A stretch of 64,000 bases of DNA from UBA11346 sp038060575 (GTDB lineage Bacteria > Planctomycetota > UBA11346): assembly GCA_964652775.1 (NCBI GenBank), contig CAZZAM010000005.1:124001-188000 (forward strand). The letters run 5' to 3'. This document shows, in pieces, positions 6,663 through 16,090 of this stretch. The notes beneath the pieces were generated by a model. The model worked only from the letters and a program-made list of their open reading frames with translations. It ran no database searches and was not told where the DNA came from. The stretch's first letter is position 1; each line of letters starts with the position of its first letter. The position numbers and the translations under genes were made by a program.

Positions 6663-7640
6663 CTATTTTCGGGTTTGCAAAGCCCGTGCGGCATCGATTG
6701 CACCGTACGTGAAGATGATGTCGGCACCGGCGCGACGCAGGGAAACCAGGCTTTCCAGCAGGCAGCGCTCGTAATCCAGCCAGCCATTGGCAGCGGCAGC
6801 TCGGAGCATCGCGTATTCTCCGCTCACCTGGTAGGCTGCGACAGGCAGGACGGTGGCATCGCGCACCCGAGCGATGACGTCGAGGTAGGGCAGGCCGGGT
6901 TTGACCATGAGCCAGTCGGCGCCTTCCGCCTCGTCCAGGGCGACTTCGCGCAAGGCTTCGCGGACGTTGCCAGGATCCATTTGATAGGTCTTCTTATCGC
7001 CCGAACGCGGTGCCGAATCAAGCGCATCGCGGAACGGCCCGTAGAAAGCAGAGGCATATTTGACGCAGTAGCTGCAGATGCCGACGTTGGTGAAGCCAGC
7101 CGCGTCAAGCGCGGATCGGATCGCCGCCACACGACCATCCATCATGTCACTGGGCGCAACCACATCGGCACCAGCCTGCGCCTGCGCAACCGCCATCGCG
7201 GCAAGAATCGGCAACGTCTCATCATTCACGATCTGACCATCGCGGAGCAAGCCGTCGTGACCATCGCTGGAGTACGGGTCGAGCGCGACATCGGTTATCA
7301 CCACAAGGCGCGGCAGCGCTGACTTCAGCGCGCTGATTGTGCGCTGCATCAAGCCATTGGGATTCACGGACTCAGTGGCGCGCGAGTCCTTACATGTGTC
7401 ATCCAAGGCCGGAAACAACGCAACCGCCGGAATGCCAAGAGCCAAAGCTTCTTTGGCAACAGCAACCAGACCTTGGATCGGCAAGCGCGCACAGCCAGGC
7501 ATCGACGCAATCGGCGCCTCGTGCTGACCTTCATGGACAAATAACGGCAGAACGAGATGGGATGCGTTTATTTCCGTTTCACAGATCAATGAGCGCACGC
7601 CGGCAGAGAAACGATTACGTCGCGGACGCACGGGGATCAC
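6663..7640 (-). CDS. hemB: Porphobilinogen synthase (delta-aminolevulinate dehydratase)
   Basis: 325 aa. It joins two 5-aminolevulinate molecules into porphobilinogen for haem and other tetrapyrroles, in the cytoplasm. Both Schiff-base lysines are in family motifs: SYCVKYASAFYGPFRDA and LMVKPGLPYLDVI. The metal segment reads DPYSSDGHDGLL, with Asp in place of the cysteines of zinc enzymes, so it belongs to the Zn-independent (Mg/K-type) class. The start is the GTG at 7640, which overlaps the stop of the S41 protease gene as GTGA; the reading frame is open farther upstream but lies inside that gene. Length is typical (about 325). tRNA-Gly follows 56 bp downstream. Confidence 0.96.
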   Translation of the reverse strand: MIPVRPRRNRFSAGVRSLICETEINASHLVLPLFVHEGQHEAPIASMPGCARLPIQGLVAVAKEALALGIPAVALFPALDDTCKDSRATESVNPNGLMQRTISALKSALPRLVVITDVALDPYSSDGHDGLLRDGQIVNDETLPILAAMAVAQAQAGADVVAPSDMMDGRVAAIRSALDAAGFTNVGICSYCVKYASAFYGPFRDALDSAPRSGDKKTYQMDPGNVREALREVALDEAEGADWLMVKPGLPYLDVIARVRDATVLPVAAYQVSGEYAMLRAAAANGWLDYERCLLESLVSLRRAGADIIFTYGAIDAARALQTRK

Positions 7641-10468
7641 GGGGCAATCCCCGACGGTTGCGCCTCGGGCCGAACTTCGCGCAGCTGCCTGGCTGCCGAC
7701 GTGTCGATGGACTGGCCCCACAGTCGCACGTGGTGTTCAACGGTCAGGCCATCGCTGTCGCTGACAACCAACCGAAAACGATTCAACCCAGGTTTTGCCG
7801 TCACACGATGTTCATAATCCCATGGTCCGCTCTTCTCTCCGGCCAATGCCCGCGCTGGTTGAAGATCGATTTTGTCGTCATCTTGAAAGAGCGCGACCTG
7901 TTTGAGTGCCGAAGCATGCTCGTCTAATACACCGCTGGGATCCGCCTGATCGACGATTTGGAAGCGGATTCGAACCCGACTATTGTCCGGTTGGGCACCA
8001 ACAAAATTTACCTTTGGCTGAACAAGGTGATGAGCAACGAGTGGTTTACCCACGGGAATTTCGGCAGTAGCCCGGAACGAAGCACGGAAACGAGCATCCA
8101 CGTCATCGGCGAATGTTTCAATAACGTTGATATGGATCGCTATTTTGTTGTCCGTGAAAGCCACTGGAACCTTGCCGCGCAGAAGTTCCTTGCGGACCGT
8201 GAACGGAAACGAAAGCGACACAGAGCCACCAGGAAGTATCGGTTTGTCGATCTGAATACGGCTACGAACCAGTGAGACATAGCGATCATTGTCTTTGTCT
8301 AGCCATACTGCGCCGGCATCAAACTGTCCGGTGCCATCATTGAATAGCTCAATACGCAGATCTCCTTCCTCTGCTGGTGACAACACGCCATCGCCAGATG
8401 GTTCTTCAATATGCCACTTCACACCCAGATGCGGCGCCGGACGGGATTTGATGCGCAAAACCACCGGAGTCGAGGTCAACGCTTCCTTGATACCATCCTG
8501 AAACAACTCGATAGAGAACCGCTCTTCGCCATCCGGCAGACGCGGGGGAACCAACGTGAGTCTGGTCCCGCTAGCTGAACTGTTAGCGGCAACTGCGCCA
8601 ACAATGAATTCGTCTTCCCAAAACGGCGAACGCGCGTCAGCACGCACAATGGCATACAACCGTCCGACTTCGGCCTCTCCATTATTTTTCACTTGGATGG
8701 ACAGCGCCACTCGTTCACCAGCGACCACCTCGGCTGGACCAGTCCAGGTCAACGTCAGTTGCTTCTTGCCCGCGCTGCCCGGTGGTCCCCAGCGTACTGG
8801 CTGTGGCAACCGACCCAGCGCGTCGGCTAGCGCAGCGGCCTCGACTTCCGCATGCTTAGCGATCGGCGCCTTCAGACGATCGAGCAAAAAGTGCCGCGTC
8901 TTGTCAGTGACCAAGGCCTTTGCCGAGGCGATGACCCAGTCTTCAGCAACGCATGCTTCCTTCAAAAGATTGATCATCAATTGCGACTCGCGGTCGGGAA
9001 TGAAGTCCTTCGCTGCGATGGTATGACGGCGGCGCGCTTCCTTATCAAGCCAGGGGTCAAGCCAACTCAGTTCACTGCTAATGTCGTGGCGATAATTATT
9101 GTGACTACCCAAGGCAAATTCGTGATCGCGCTCACGCTCATAGGACATATCACACAAGGTAATGCTGCCATCCTGGCGTACACCGTGGCGCGCGAGACGC
9201 AGATCGGGAATAACGCCAGTATCCTGTATGGAAACGCCACCCGGCAGCAGGTATTCTTGAATTGTCAGTTTGAGGCGACTATTGTCGGGCATTTCGTGAA
9301 TATTCTGCACCGATCCTTTACCAAAGGTCGCCTCGCCAGCGATCAACGCACGGTCGTTCAGCTGTAATGCCCCTGAGACAATCTCTGCCGCACTAGCAGT
9401 TCCAGGCGACACCAATACGACCACCGGTGCAGTGACCAAACGCTCGCGCATGGAATTGACCGTGGTCTCCTCCTTACCGTCGATGGTCGTTATGCGTACG
9501 ATCTCCTGCTTGCGCCCGAGGAAAAATCCACCGATGAGCTTGGCCTGGTCAAGCAGTCCGCCGCCATTGAAGCGCAGGTCGAGAACCAACGCCTTGATCG
9601 GAGTCTCAACCTCAAGATCACGTAACGCCTGATAGAGATCATGCGCCGTGTTGGCGGTAAAATCATCCATGCGAATGTAACCGACATCGCCATCGCGCAC
9701 ATGCTGCATAGCAATCAGCTTGACCAGATCGCGAACGATCGGGATATCGATGGGCGTCTTGAGTCCCTTGCGCTCCATCGTCAGCGATACTGTCGTTCCT
9801 TTCGGTCCCTTGATCCGACGCACAGCCTGTTCAAGGGTCAGGCCAGCAGATTTCTCGCCATCGATGGCCAAGATGACATCGCCGTCCTCGACCCCGGCCC
9901 GTTCTGCAGGCAAGCCAGGCATCACACGCTGGATCGACACCAGACCCTGCTCCTGATTCAGGAATGCGCCTATACCATAGAACTGACCCTTGATCGCCTC
10001 TTCATCGAACTCGCGTGCAGCTTCGGGCGGCCACAGCACGGTGTGCGGATCCAAGGTGGAGAGCGCACCATTGACGAGAGCATAATCAAGAAGGCGCAGC
10101 CGTTTCTGCGGCGCATCGAACGCACCGTCGATCGCAATGCGGATATCTTCGATCAGCCTGAGAGCCGATGTCACATCAGTTGGTTCGGGCGCCGCGATCT
10201 TCAAGCGATCACCTTCGCCGCGCAGGTTGATCAGGATCTTGCCTTCGGGCCAGGTGGTATCGATGCCAACCTCGGCCAGCTCCACGTAGCGCAATGCACG
10301 TTCGACCATGAGCCGTGGGCGGAACCGTGCCTTGTCGTAATAGTTTGCACTCAGGACCTGACCGACCGACGGGGCCATGTCAGGAAACGGCAACGGTGGA
10401 GTCTCTTCCGACCCGGCCGGGCGAATGACCGCCAGGAACAACACGAACCAAACCAAGACATGGCGCAT
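7637..10468 (-). CDS. Exported S41 C-terminal processing protease with a long C-terminal extension
   Basis: 943 aa from the ATG at 10468 (AAGG 5-6 bp upstream, 13 bp after the preceding stop); an ATG at 10537 would overlap that gene. Order: signal peptide (RHVLVWFVLFLAV), helical N-terminal part, PDZ domain near 155-240 (RAGVEDGDVILAIDG), then the S41 catalytic core with Ser359 in SPGTASAAEIVSGAL and Lys384 in FGKGSVQ, the spacing seen in Prc. About 480 residues follow with beta-rich, Ig-like segments (VSLSFPFTVR; LTLTWTGPAEVVAGE). That tail is long for the family. It acts outside the inner membrane on unknown substrates. It shares an operon with the PP2C phosphatase and hemB. Confidence 0.9.
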   Translation of the reverse strand: MRHVLVWFVLFLAVIRPAGSEETPPLPFPDMAPSVGQVLSANYYDKARFRPRLMVERALRYVELAEVGIDTTWPEGKILINLRGEGDRLKIAAPEPTDVTSALRLIEDIRIAIDGAFDAPQKRLRLLDYALVNGALSTLDPHTVLWPPEAAREFDEEAIKGQFYGIGAFLNQEQGLVSIQRVMPGLPAERAGVEDGDVILAIDGEKSAGLTLEQAVRRIKGPKGTTVSLTMERKGLKTPIDIPIVRDLVKLIAMQHVRDGDVGYIRMDDFTANTAHDLYQALRDLEVETPIKALVLDLRFNGGGLLDQAKLIGGFFLGRKQEIVRITTIDGKEETTVNSMRERLVTAPVVVLVSPGTASAAEIVSGALQLNDRALIAGEATFGKGSVQNIHEMPDNSRLKLTIQEYLLPGGVSIQDTGVIPDLRLARHGVRQDGSITLCDMSYERERDHEFALGSHNNYRHDISSELSWLDPWLDKEARRRHTIAAKDFIPDRESQLMINLLKEACVAEDWVIASAKALVTDKTRHFLLDRLKAPIAKHAEVEAAALADALGRLPQPVRWGPPGSAGKKQLTLTWTGPAEVVAGERVALSIQVKNNGEAEVGRLYAIVRADARSPFWEDEFIVGAVAANSSASGTRLTLVPPRLPDGEERFSIELFQDGIKEALTSTPVVLRIKSRPAPHLGVKWHIEEPSGDGVLSPAEEGDLRIELFNDGTGQFDAGAVWLDKDNDRYVSLVRSRIQIDKPILPGGSVSLSFPFTVRKELLRGKVPVAFTDNKIAIHINVIETFADDVDARFRASFRATAEIPVGKPLVAHHLVQPKVNFVGAQPDNSRVRIRFQIVDQADPSGVLDEHASALKQVALFQDDDKIDLQPARALAGEKSGPWDYEHRVTAKPGLNRFRLVVSDSDGLTVEHHVRLWGQSIDTSAARQLREVRPEAQPSGIAP

Positions 10469-10481
10469 ATGGGCCTTGAAG

Positions 10482-12122
10482 CTACGTCGAAGCGGCAACC
10501 TGCCAACCACCGACTTCGCCGGTCGCGAGGCGTGCAACCACCACCGCGGTCAGATCATCGCTTTGGGCGCGGCCGGCAGTGAAGCTGTTGACCGTCGCAG
10601 CGATGAGCTCGAGGACCTTGCGTGGCGGCAGGTTGCTGCGCCAAGCCGCCATGACCGTGTCGGCAAGACGCTCTTCACCGAGACATGTTTCGTCGTTGTG
10701 GGTGGCTTCGGTGATGCCGTCGGTGTAGAGGACGAGGATGTCCCCCGGCGCCAGAATCCGTTGGGAGTCGGTATCGATCTTGAGGTCGGGCATGATCCCC
10801 AGCGGCATCGAAGTGCTTTCCAGCCACTGCGGCACGCCGTTGTGGATCCACAGCGTCGGCGTGTGTCCAGCCGATACGTAATCAAACTGTCCGGTTGTCG
10901 CATCGACCGCCACTGCGGCAGCAGTCATGAAGCGGCCCGAGCGGGTATGGAACAACCCTTCGTTGATCTGCCGGAATGCCGTCATCATGTCCGCGCCAGC
11001 ACGGAACTGCTGCTGCGTTAGTGCGTGCGCCATGGTCGTGAACAACGCCGCGCCAAGACCATGTCCGCTGACATCGCCGATCATCGCCACCAATCCATTC
11101 CCACGTGGAATGAAGGCATAATAATCGCCACCGGTTTCGGAACACGGGTGCGACCAGCCCTCGACCACCAGATCCGCCACGGTAATTCCGACCAGCGGGA
11201 ACATTTTCTCCTGCACAGTCCGCGCGATGTCGATCTCTTGGCGCAAGCGTTCGCGTTCAATCGCATCCTTCACGAGCAAGGCATTATCAATCGCAGTTCC
11301 GGCCAGGTTGCAGAGTGTTTCCGCCAGCCGCCGTTTGGCGGGACCGAAGTCCTGGGTCGGATTAGCGAGGACGAGAACGCCTAAGATGCGTTCGCGAGCG
11401 CCAAGCGCGAGGACCAGAATGCCGTCAAGCTGCGCGTCCAGAGCTGAAATGTCCAGCGTGCGATTGATCTCGGCACGTGATGCCACCACCGGATCGCCGG
11501 TCGCGAAAACAGCCTCGACAAGTTGCCTGCCATCGCGCAACCGCATGAGTGCGAGATGCTCCGCGTTGAGCCCCCAGGTCACCTGGACTTCCAGCTTACC
11601 CTGTGCGTCCGGCAGCAGCACCGCGCCGACCTGGGCGCCGGTCGCATTCAATGCGGTTTCCAGCAACTTGGTCAGCAGCACCTGTAGATCGAGGTGACGC
11701 AGCAAATCGCCGGCGAGAGCTACCTGGGAAACGATCTCGCGCGTTTCGCGCAATTCCTCGACCACTACCTGGCGACGATGCAGCTGCACCAGCAACGGCC
11801 CCAACATCGCGGCCAGCATGGTGACCCGACGATCGTTCTCGGCTCCGGGCGCCAACACCAGCAGTCCGATCGGCTGTCCGCACGCGCCAAGCCGGAACGC
11901 ATCGGGCGGTTCAGCTCCCAGCGCAATGTCCGCACCGGTCACCTCGCACGCCAGACCCGCTGCCGGATAATAGACCTTACCAACTGCGTCGAACAGATAG
12001 AGCACACCTGGACCACAATCCAGTCGACCGATCTCTTCGTCAAGAATGGCAATCAACTGCTGCGCCGTGTCGGCGGCAAGCAAGCGGTCGGCGATGCCGG
12101 CAATGTCCTTGGTCAACTGCAC
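10482..12122 (-). CDS. GAF-domain PP2C/SpoIIE-type serine phosphatase
   Basis: 546 aa, cytoplasmic. It has two GAF-like domains (about 1-130 and 150-295), a coiled linker IERERLRQEIDIARTVQEKM, and a C-terminal SpoIIE phosphatase domain (about 320-535). The metal and fold motifs are intact: ETGGDYYAF, GDVSGHGLGAAL, VSAGHTPTLW, LYTDGITEA and SDDLTAVVV. RsbU-like enzymes of this type dephosphorylate anti-sigma-factor antagonists; no such partner is in the window. It lies between the HDOD gene (57 bp upstream) and the S41 protease (13 bp downstream), suggesting a signalling and envelope-protease operon. Confidence 0.93.
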   Translation of the reverse strand: MQLTKDIAGIADRLLAADTAQQLIAILDEEIGRLDCGPGVLYLFDAVGKVYYPAAGLACEVTGADIALGAEPPDAFRLGACGQPIGLLVLAPGAENDRRVTMLAAMLGPLLVQLHRRQVVVEELRETREIVSQVALAGDLLRHLDLQVLLTKLLETALNATGAQVGAVLLPDAQGKLEVQVTWGLNAEHLALMRLRDGRQLVEAVFATGDPVVASRAEINRTLDISALDAQLDGILVLALGARERILGVLVLANPTQDFGPAKRRLAETLCNLAGTAIDNALLVKDAIERERLRQEIDIARTVQEKMFPLVGITVADLVVEGWSHPCSETGGDYYAFIPRGNGLVAMIGDVSGHGLGAALFTTMAHALTQQQFRAGADMMTAFRQINEGLFHTRSGRFMTAAAVAVDATTGQFDYVSAGHTPTLWIHNGVPQWLESTSMPLGIMPDLKIDTDSQRILAPGDILVLYTDGITEATHNDETCLGEERLADTVMAAWRSNLPPRKVLELIAATVNSFTAGRAQSDDLTAVVVARLATGEVGGWQVAAST

Positions 12123-12179
12123 AGCGGGGACACTACCAAGCCCTGGTCCCGCTGGCGAGGGGTTAGTGGCGGCGTTTTG

Positions 12180-13118
12180 CTACGTCGGCGGATCTGTATC
12201 GCGCACCAGCAACGGCACCTCAGTACACAGGGCCGCAAAACCCGCTGCGTCCATGCCGGCATCCTTGATCACCCGTGAATCGACCTGGGTGGCGAAGGGA
12301 TGGTCGGGCTGCACGCCGATGCCAGCCGCATACACCAACCGCTCGGCAAGACGGACGGCACCGATGTGCTGATGGCTCTCGGCACCGGCGCCGTGGTCGC
12401 GGTGATGCCGTGAGATGGCGCTGCGCAGGTTAGTCGGCAGTTTCCACTTCTCGGCCAGACGGTCACCGACCCAGGCATGGTCAAAGCCGACCGCACGCCG
12501 CTCGGCAGACAGAATGTCGAGTCCGACCGTCCGGCGCAGCCGTACACCGGAACGGACCAGAAATGGCGACAGCACCAGCATGCCGACATCGCGCAGCAAC
12601 GCAGCTGCGAAAAATTCCTCGGCAAGGTTCTCACTGACTCCAGTGCGCTGACCAATTGCACGTGCCACCGCAGCAGTGGCGATCGAATTGCGCCATAGCC
12701 CACCACGCGTCATGGCATACGGATCTAGATCGACCATCAGGATATTGGCAGTCGATGCCGCAAGGACGAGACTGCGCAAACTGTCAAAGCCGATGATCGA
12801 CACGGCTTCACGAATCGAACCGACCGGCTGGGCGCGACGATAGAACGCACTGTTGACCAGCTTGAGGACACGACCAGCCAGAACCATGTCCTGCTCGATT
12901 AACCCCTCAAGGTCCGAGGTCTTGATGTTAACGTCGCCAACCCTCGCCAAGATCGCGCCGACGATATGCGGCAACGATGGCACGCGATCGATCGCATCAA
13001 GGACTTCAGTCTCCTGCAGGTGCGCCACACCACCCGAACGCCGGTATTCGCTGCCCGACGGATCGTCTTCCTGCGACGTCTGCGGAGCCTGGAAGCGGGC
13101 GAATATATCTCCGGCCAT
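12180..13118 (-). CDS. HDOD-domain signalling protein
   Basis: 312 aa. The HDOD domain spans about 40-240: VLDAIDRVPSLPHIVGAI, then LEGLIEQDMVLAGRVLKLVNSAFY and SIREAVSIIGFDSLRSLVLA. As expected for HDOD rather than true HD phosphodiesterases, the catalytic HD pair is lost (LLRDVGML instead of LLHDIG). Such proteins act as signalling scaffolds. No output domain is seen; the N-terminal 35 residues look disordered. It is probably the first gene of the operon leading to the PP2C phosphatase. The 13119-13472 gap upstream should carry its promoter. Confidence 0.9.
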   Translation of the reverse strand: MAGDIFARFQAPQTSQEDDPSGSEYRRSGGVAHLQETEVLDAIDRVPSLPHIVGAILARVGDVNIKTSDLEGLIEQDMVLAGRVLKLVNSAFYRRAQPVGSIREAVSIIGFDSLRSLVLAASTANILMVDLDPYAMTRGGLWRNSIATAAVARAIGQRTGVSENLAEEFFAAALLRDVGMLVLSPFLVRSGVRLRRTVGLDILSAERRAVGFDHAWVGDRLAEKWKLPTNLRSAISRHHRDHGAGAESHQHIGAVRLAERLVYAAGIGVQPDHPFATQVDSRVIKDAGMDAAGFAALCTEVPLLVRDTDPPT

Positions 13119-13203
13119 GGTCGGGGACGGTAGCAGTCCGGCCTCAAGCCGCCAGCGAGAGCCTTGCTGGCATTTATGCCCCTAGACCGATATAAGCGGG
13201 ATC

Positions 13204-13389
13204 ATGATTGGCGCAGTTCCACCAACTACGTATGCCCCCGCCGTCCAGCGAATCCAGAAGGCGCATGCACCGATTTATCGAGTTCAACGCGAACTCGATC
13301 TCCTCGGCGTTGCCCCCTACCGCCAGTTCGAACCGTTACCGCCCGGCGGAAAGCCTGGGCCTGGGCAGTCGGTGAACTTAATCGTCTGA
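13204..13389 (+). CDS. Doubtful small reading frame
   Basis: 61 aa (MIGAVPPTTYAPAVQRI ... QSVNLIV) in the gap between divergent genes. The composition looks protein-like (amphipathic IYRVQRELDLLG) and GCGGG lies just upstream, but I recognise no family. It could be a real small gene or chance. The rest of 13119-13472 shows nothing beyond room for two divergent promoters. Confidence 0.3.
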   Translation: MIGAVPPTTYAPAVQRIQKAHAPIYRVQRELDLLGVAPYRQFEPLPPGGKPGPGQSVNLIV

Positions 13390-13472
13390 GTTGCGTTGAA
13401 TTGGGAGCGCCGCCACGATTGCTGACTAATATGATCGACCCCAGGACGTAGGTGCCGCAGGAGATACTCCCA

Positions 13473-14129
13473 ATGCTTGGATTTCGCTTTACTGCCGCCT
13501 GCGTGCTCGCCGTCCTGTCTGTCCAGATTCTGGCCAGCGAGGGACCCCCAACGACGGGAACCACGTCTCCTCCCAAACCCACGGAAACAGCTCAGCCATT
13601 CACCTGCACTATCACGTGCAAAGAAACGACCGTCGAACTCGGGAAGGCGCCTACGATCACCGTCGCAATCACCAACTTGACTAAGCAAGAGGCTGTGTTC
13701 GTCGGCAGCTTGGACGGCTCAGAATCAAAGCTGCGGTTTCCGCACTACGGCTTCACCGTGATTGATGCGACCGGCAAGGACACGCTCAATATGGGCTTCC
13801 GCATGTGCGGCAACACGAACGCGCTGCGCGAAGCAGATTTCGTCAAGATCGCCACCGAGAAATCCTTCAACCCGTACGCCAACGATGCCGGGTTCTTCGG
13901 ACCTTATGGATTGAACAAGGAGTCATTCAGCAAGCCCGGTATCTATCGGGTCACCCTCCGCTACTCAGGCAAAAATGACGACATCAAGCAGTGGGCTGGC
14001 GACAGCAGAGATACAGCGGCAGCCGATGTGAAACTGGCTGCCCTATTCAAACAAGTTCCCAAGCTCGAACTGACCAGCAACACGTTGACGATCACCGTGG
14101 TCGCACCACCTGCGGTCATTCAGAAGTAG
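13473..14129 (+). CDS. Exported protein of unknown function
   Basis: 218 aa from the ATG at 13473, which has AGGAGA 8 bp upstream; an in-frame ATG at 13452 lacks a site. The signal peptide is FTAACVLAVLSVQILA-SE. A Pro/Thr-rich linker follows, then a beta-sandwich-like domain (TVELGKAPTITVAITNLT; GIYRVTLRYSGK), typical of bacterial Ig-like domains that measure about 130 residues. It is therefore a periplasmic or surface protein; no enzyme motif is visible. Its last 10 bp overlap the convergent DUF4105 gene. Confidence 0.8.
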   Translation: MLGFRFTAACVLAVLSVQILASEGPPTTGTTSPPKPTETAQPFTCTITCKETTVELGKAPTITVAITNLTKQEAVFVGSLDGSESKLRFPHYGFTVIDATGKDTLNMGFRMCGNTNALREADFVKIATEKSFNPYANDAGFFGPYGLNKESFSKPGIYRVTLRYSGKNDDIKQWAGDSRDTAAADVKLAALFKQVPKLELTSNTLTITVVAPPAVIQK

Positions 14130-15994
14130 GCGAATACCCTCATTCCCATCTCGGTGGAGAGGAAATCCCAAGTGCGCCGCCGCGACAGATCGAACGCCAG
14201 CGCGAGATCGCGGTGGATGGTCACGCTGCCACGCAGGCCGATCCGCCAATTGTCAGCGCGCGCTTCACCGATGAACGATTCCCAGCGTGCTGATGGATTC
14301 AACGCGACGTTGTCACCGATCCGCAGCACCGCACCGACTTCGGGACCGAGGCCCAAGCCGAGTTGGAAATCCCTGTTCACCACGCGCAGATCCGCAGTGC
14401 CCAACGCGTAGACCAGTCCACTGTGGGGAAGCAACCACGCTGCTCCGACGCCGTAATCAACGAAGGCGTGATGCTGCACGGATCCAGTTGCGCCAATACG
14501 TTCGCGCACGAAACCCGTATCCACGCGCCAGGATGGCTGGTGGAAAAAATCATCACGGGCGGAATAGGAACGCAGCCCGATCAGGTCGAGTCGTTCCACG
14601 GTTGGCCGTTGTTCGCCCTGATACGACCGGATGACGAGGTTGGTAAAATCAATCTGCGCCCCAGGAACATATCCGGGTGCCGGATCAAGCAGGTCGTGGT
14701 AGGCTGGTCGGATCGAAAACTCGACAAATCCCGCATCACCTGCGCTACCACCACCGAAGCCAACCCGCAGCGAGCCATGGCCAAGATCCGGAGCAACGTC
14801 GTGCGGACCGTCGCTCGCTTCACGCGAGATCACATCCAGACTGCTGCGTCGGGTTAGGATCGGCACGAAACGACTCCTGAAATCCGTCTGGGAAACCCGC
14901 TGCCGGTTGCGCAATGCCTGGAGATAGTCGGTTGCCAAATCCAACTCGTCGGCAACAGCCGCCGGGTCGCCGGTTACTTCGGACGGCTGTACCTCGCCCA
15001 ACGCAATTCGGCGCGCGCGTTCGCGTGCTGCGTCGGGCAGACGCGCCGCCCGCTCCGCGACCTTGGTAGCCAGACTGGCACGCCAGGATACGCGATCGAC
15101 CAGCCCCGCAGCCCGGATGACCCGCACGGTATCGAGCGGAATGACCCAGGACGACACTTGCTCGTGCAACCGCAACTCGGGGCGTGCTGCGTCAATCAGG
15201 TACAGCAATAGGTATGCGCAGTTTTCGTCCATGAACCAGTAATCCGCAGCGATGCCGCGCATTTCCCAGACATGCAACAAGAGGCGACGAACCTCCTCCT
15301 GGCTGAGCGACAATTCGTATTCCCACACATCACGCTGGTCGGTGTCGCTGTATTCTTTCAGCTTCTCCCAATATGGCATGAGCGAATACAGCCCCGGATA
15401 ACCGCCAAACAAACCCTTCAGCGCAAACGCCGCGCCCCCATCGTGGCCGGTCACTGCAGCGTAATTGATCGCCTGACCAGACATGCCAGTCGTGTTGTGG
15501 CTGCGAATTACCAACAGGGTATGACCAAACATCGAGGCCGGCGTATTCATGTACGCAGTCGGGAATGCCATCGCCACCGAACGCGGATTCAGTCCGGCAT
15601 AGGCGGTCTCAAATTCCTGCGAACGTGGAACCGGCAAACGTCGACGGTCGAGCGCCAAGCGACGGATCAGAAATTCACAACGCGCGGGAAAGCGGTCAAA
15701 GACATTGCGGCCTTCTGCCGGAGGCGGCGCGATCAGTGCGGCAAGGGTCGCCCGCAACTCCGCCGCCGGATGGAACTTGCCATCGGCGGCAAGAAAAAAC
15801 GCCGGATCATCAACCAGGCTCCGACGCACCCCGAACCAACTACGCTCGACATGCAGGAGCGTCAGCCATTCGCGATCCTCACTCAATGGCGTCGTCTGAC
15901 GCGGGTCATCAACATCCGTCATGGTGTATGGCTGCGTGACCTCAGCCGCGAATAAGCATCCAGTACAGAGAGCGAGCAGCAGGGTGCGGATCAT
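14120..15994 (-). CDS. DUF4105 (Lnb-type) protein with outer-membrane barrel
   Basis: 624 aa from the ATG at 15994 (signal peptide MIRTLLLALCTGCLFAA). The N-terminal half is the DUF4105/Lnb periplasmic domain: FPTAYMNTPASMFGHTLLVI near 155-175 and MDENCAYLLLYLID near 255-270, the His and Cys positions that suggest a papain-like/NlpC-like fold. From about 380 onward alternating beta-strands (SLRVGFGGGSAG; LVYALGTADLRVV; ending in phenylalanine, FAYF) look like an outer-membrane beta-barrel. It is inferred to be an outer-membrane protein processing an acylated or lipid-linked substrate. It ends convergently against the exported protein gene. Confidence 0.85.
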   Translation of the reverse strand: MIRTLLLALCTGCLFAAEVTQPYTMTDVDDPRQTTPLSEDREWLTLLHVERSWFGVRRSLVDDPAFFLAADGKFHPAAELRATLAALIAPPPAEGRNVFDRFPARCEFLIRRLALDRRRLPVPRSQEFETAYAGLNPRSVAMAFPTAYMNTPASMFGHTLLVIRSHNTTGMSGQAINYAAVTGHDGGAAFALKGLFGGYPGLYSLMPYWEKLKEYSDTDQRDVWEYELSLSQEEVRRLLLHVWEMRGIAADYWFMDENCAYLLLYLIDAARPELRLHEQVSSWVIPLDTVRVIRAAGLVDRVSWRASLATKVAERAARLPDAARERARRIALGEVQPSEVTGDPAAVADELDLATDYLQALRNRQRVSQTDFRSRFVPILTRRSSLDVISREASDGPHDVAPDLGHGSLRVGFGGGSAGDAGFVEFSIRPAYHDLLDPAPGYVPGAQIDFTNLVIRSYQGEQRPTVERLDLIGLRSYSARDDFFHQPSWRVDTGFVRERIGATGSVQHHAFVDYGVGAAWLLPHSGLVYALGTADLRVVNRDFQLGLGLGPEVGAVLRIGDNVALNPSARWESFIGEARADNWRIGLRGSVTIHRDLALAFDLSRRRTWDFLSTEMGMRVFAYF

Positions 15995-16023
15995 CGGGTC
16001 GCGCAACTCTGCCGTTCGCGCCA

Positions 16024-16062
16024 CAAAACGAAAGCAGCCGATGGGAAACCCACCGGCTGCGT
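16024..16062 (-). terminator. Terminator of the DUF3015 gene
   Basis: On the minus strand GCAGCCGGTGGG-TTT-CCCATCGGCTGC is followed by TTTCGTTTTG, a strong hairpin with a T-rich tail. It starts about 30 bp after the DUF3015 stop and lies just before the DUF4105 gene on the same strand. Confidence 0.85.
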
Positions 16063-16090
16063 TTCAACCATCGTGGGATGATCGACTGGC

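Noticed and set aside
9641..10582. 313-codon plus-strand frame opposite the S41 protease
   Set aside because: The opposite strand carries intact PDZ and catalytic motifs; this frame shows none.
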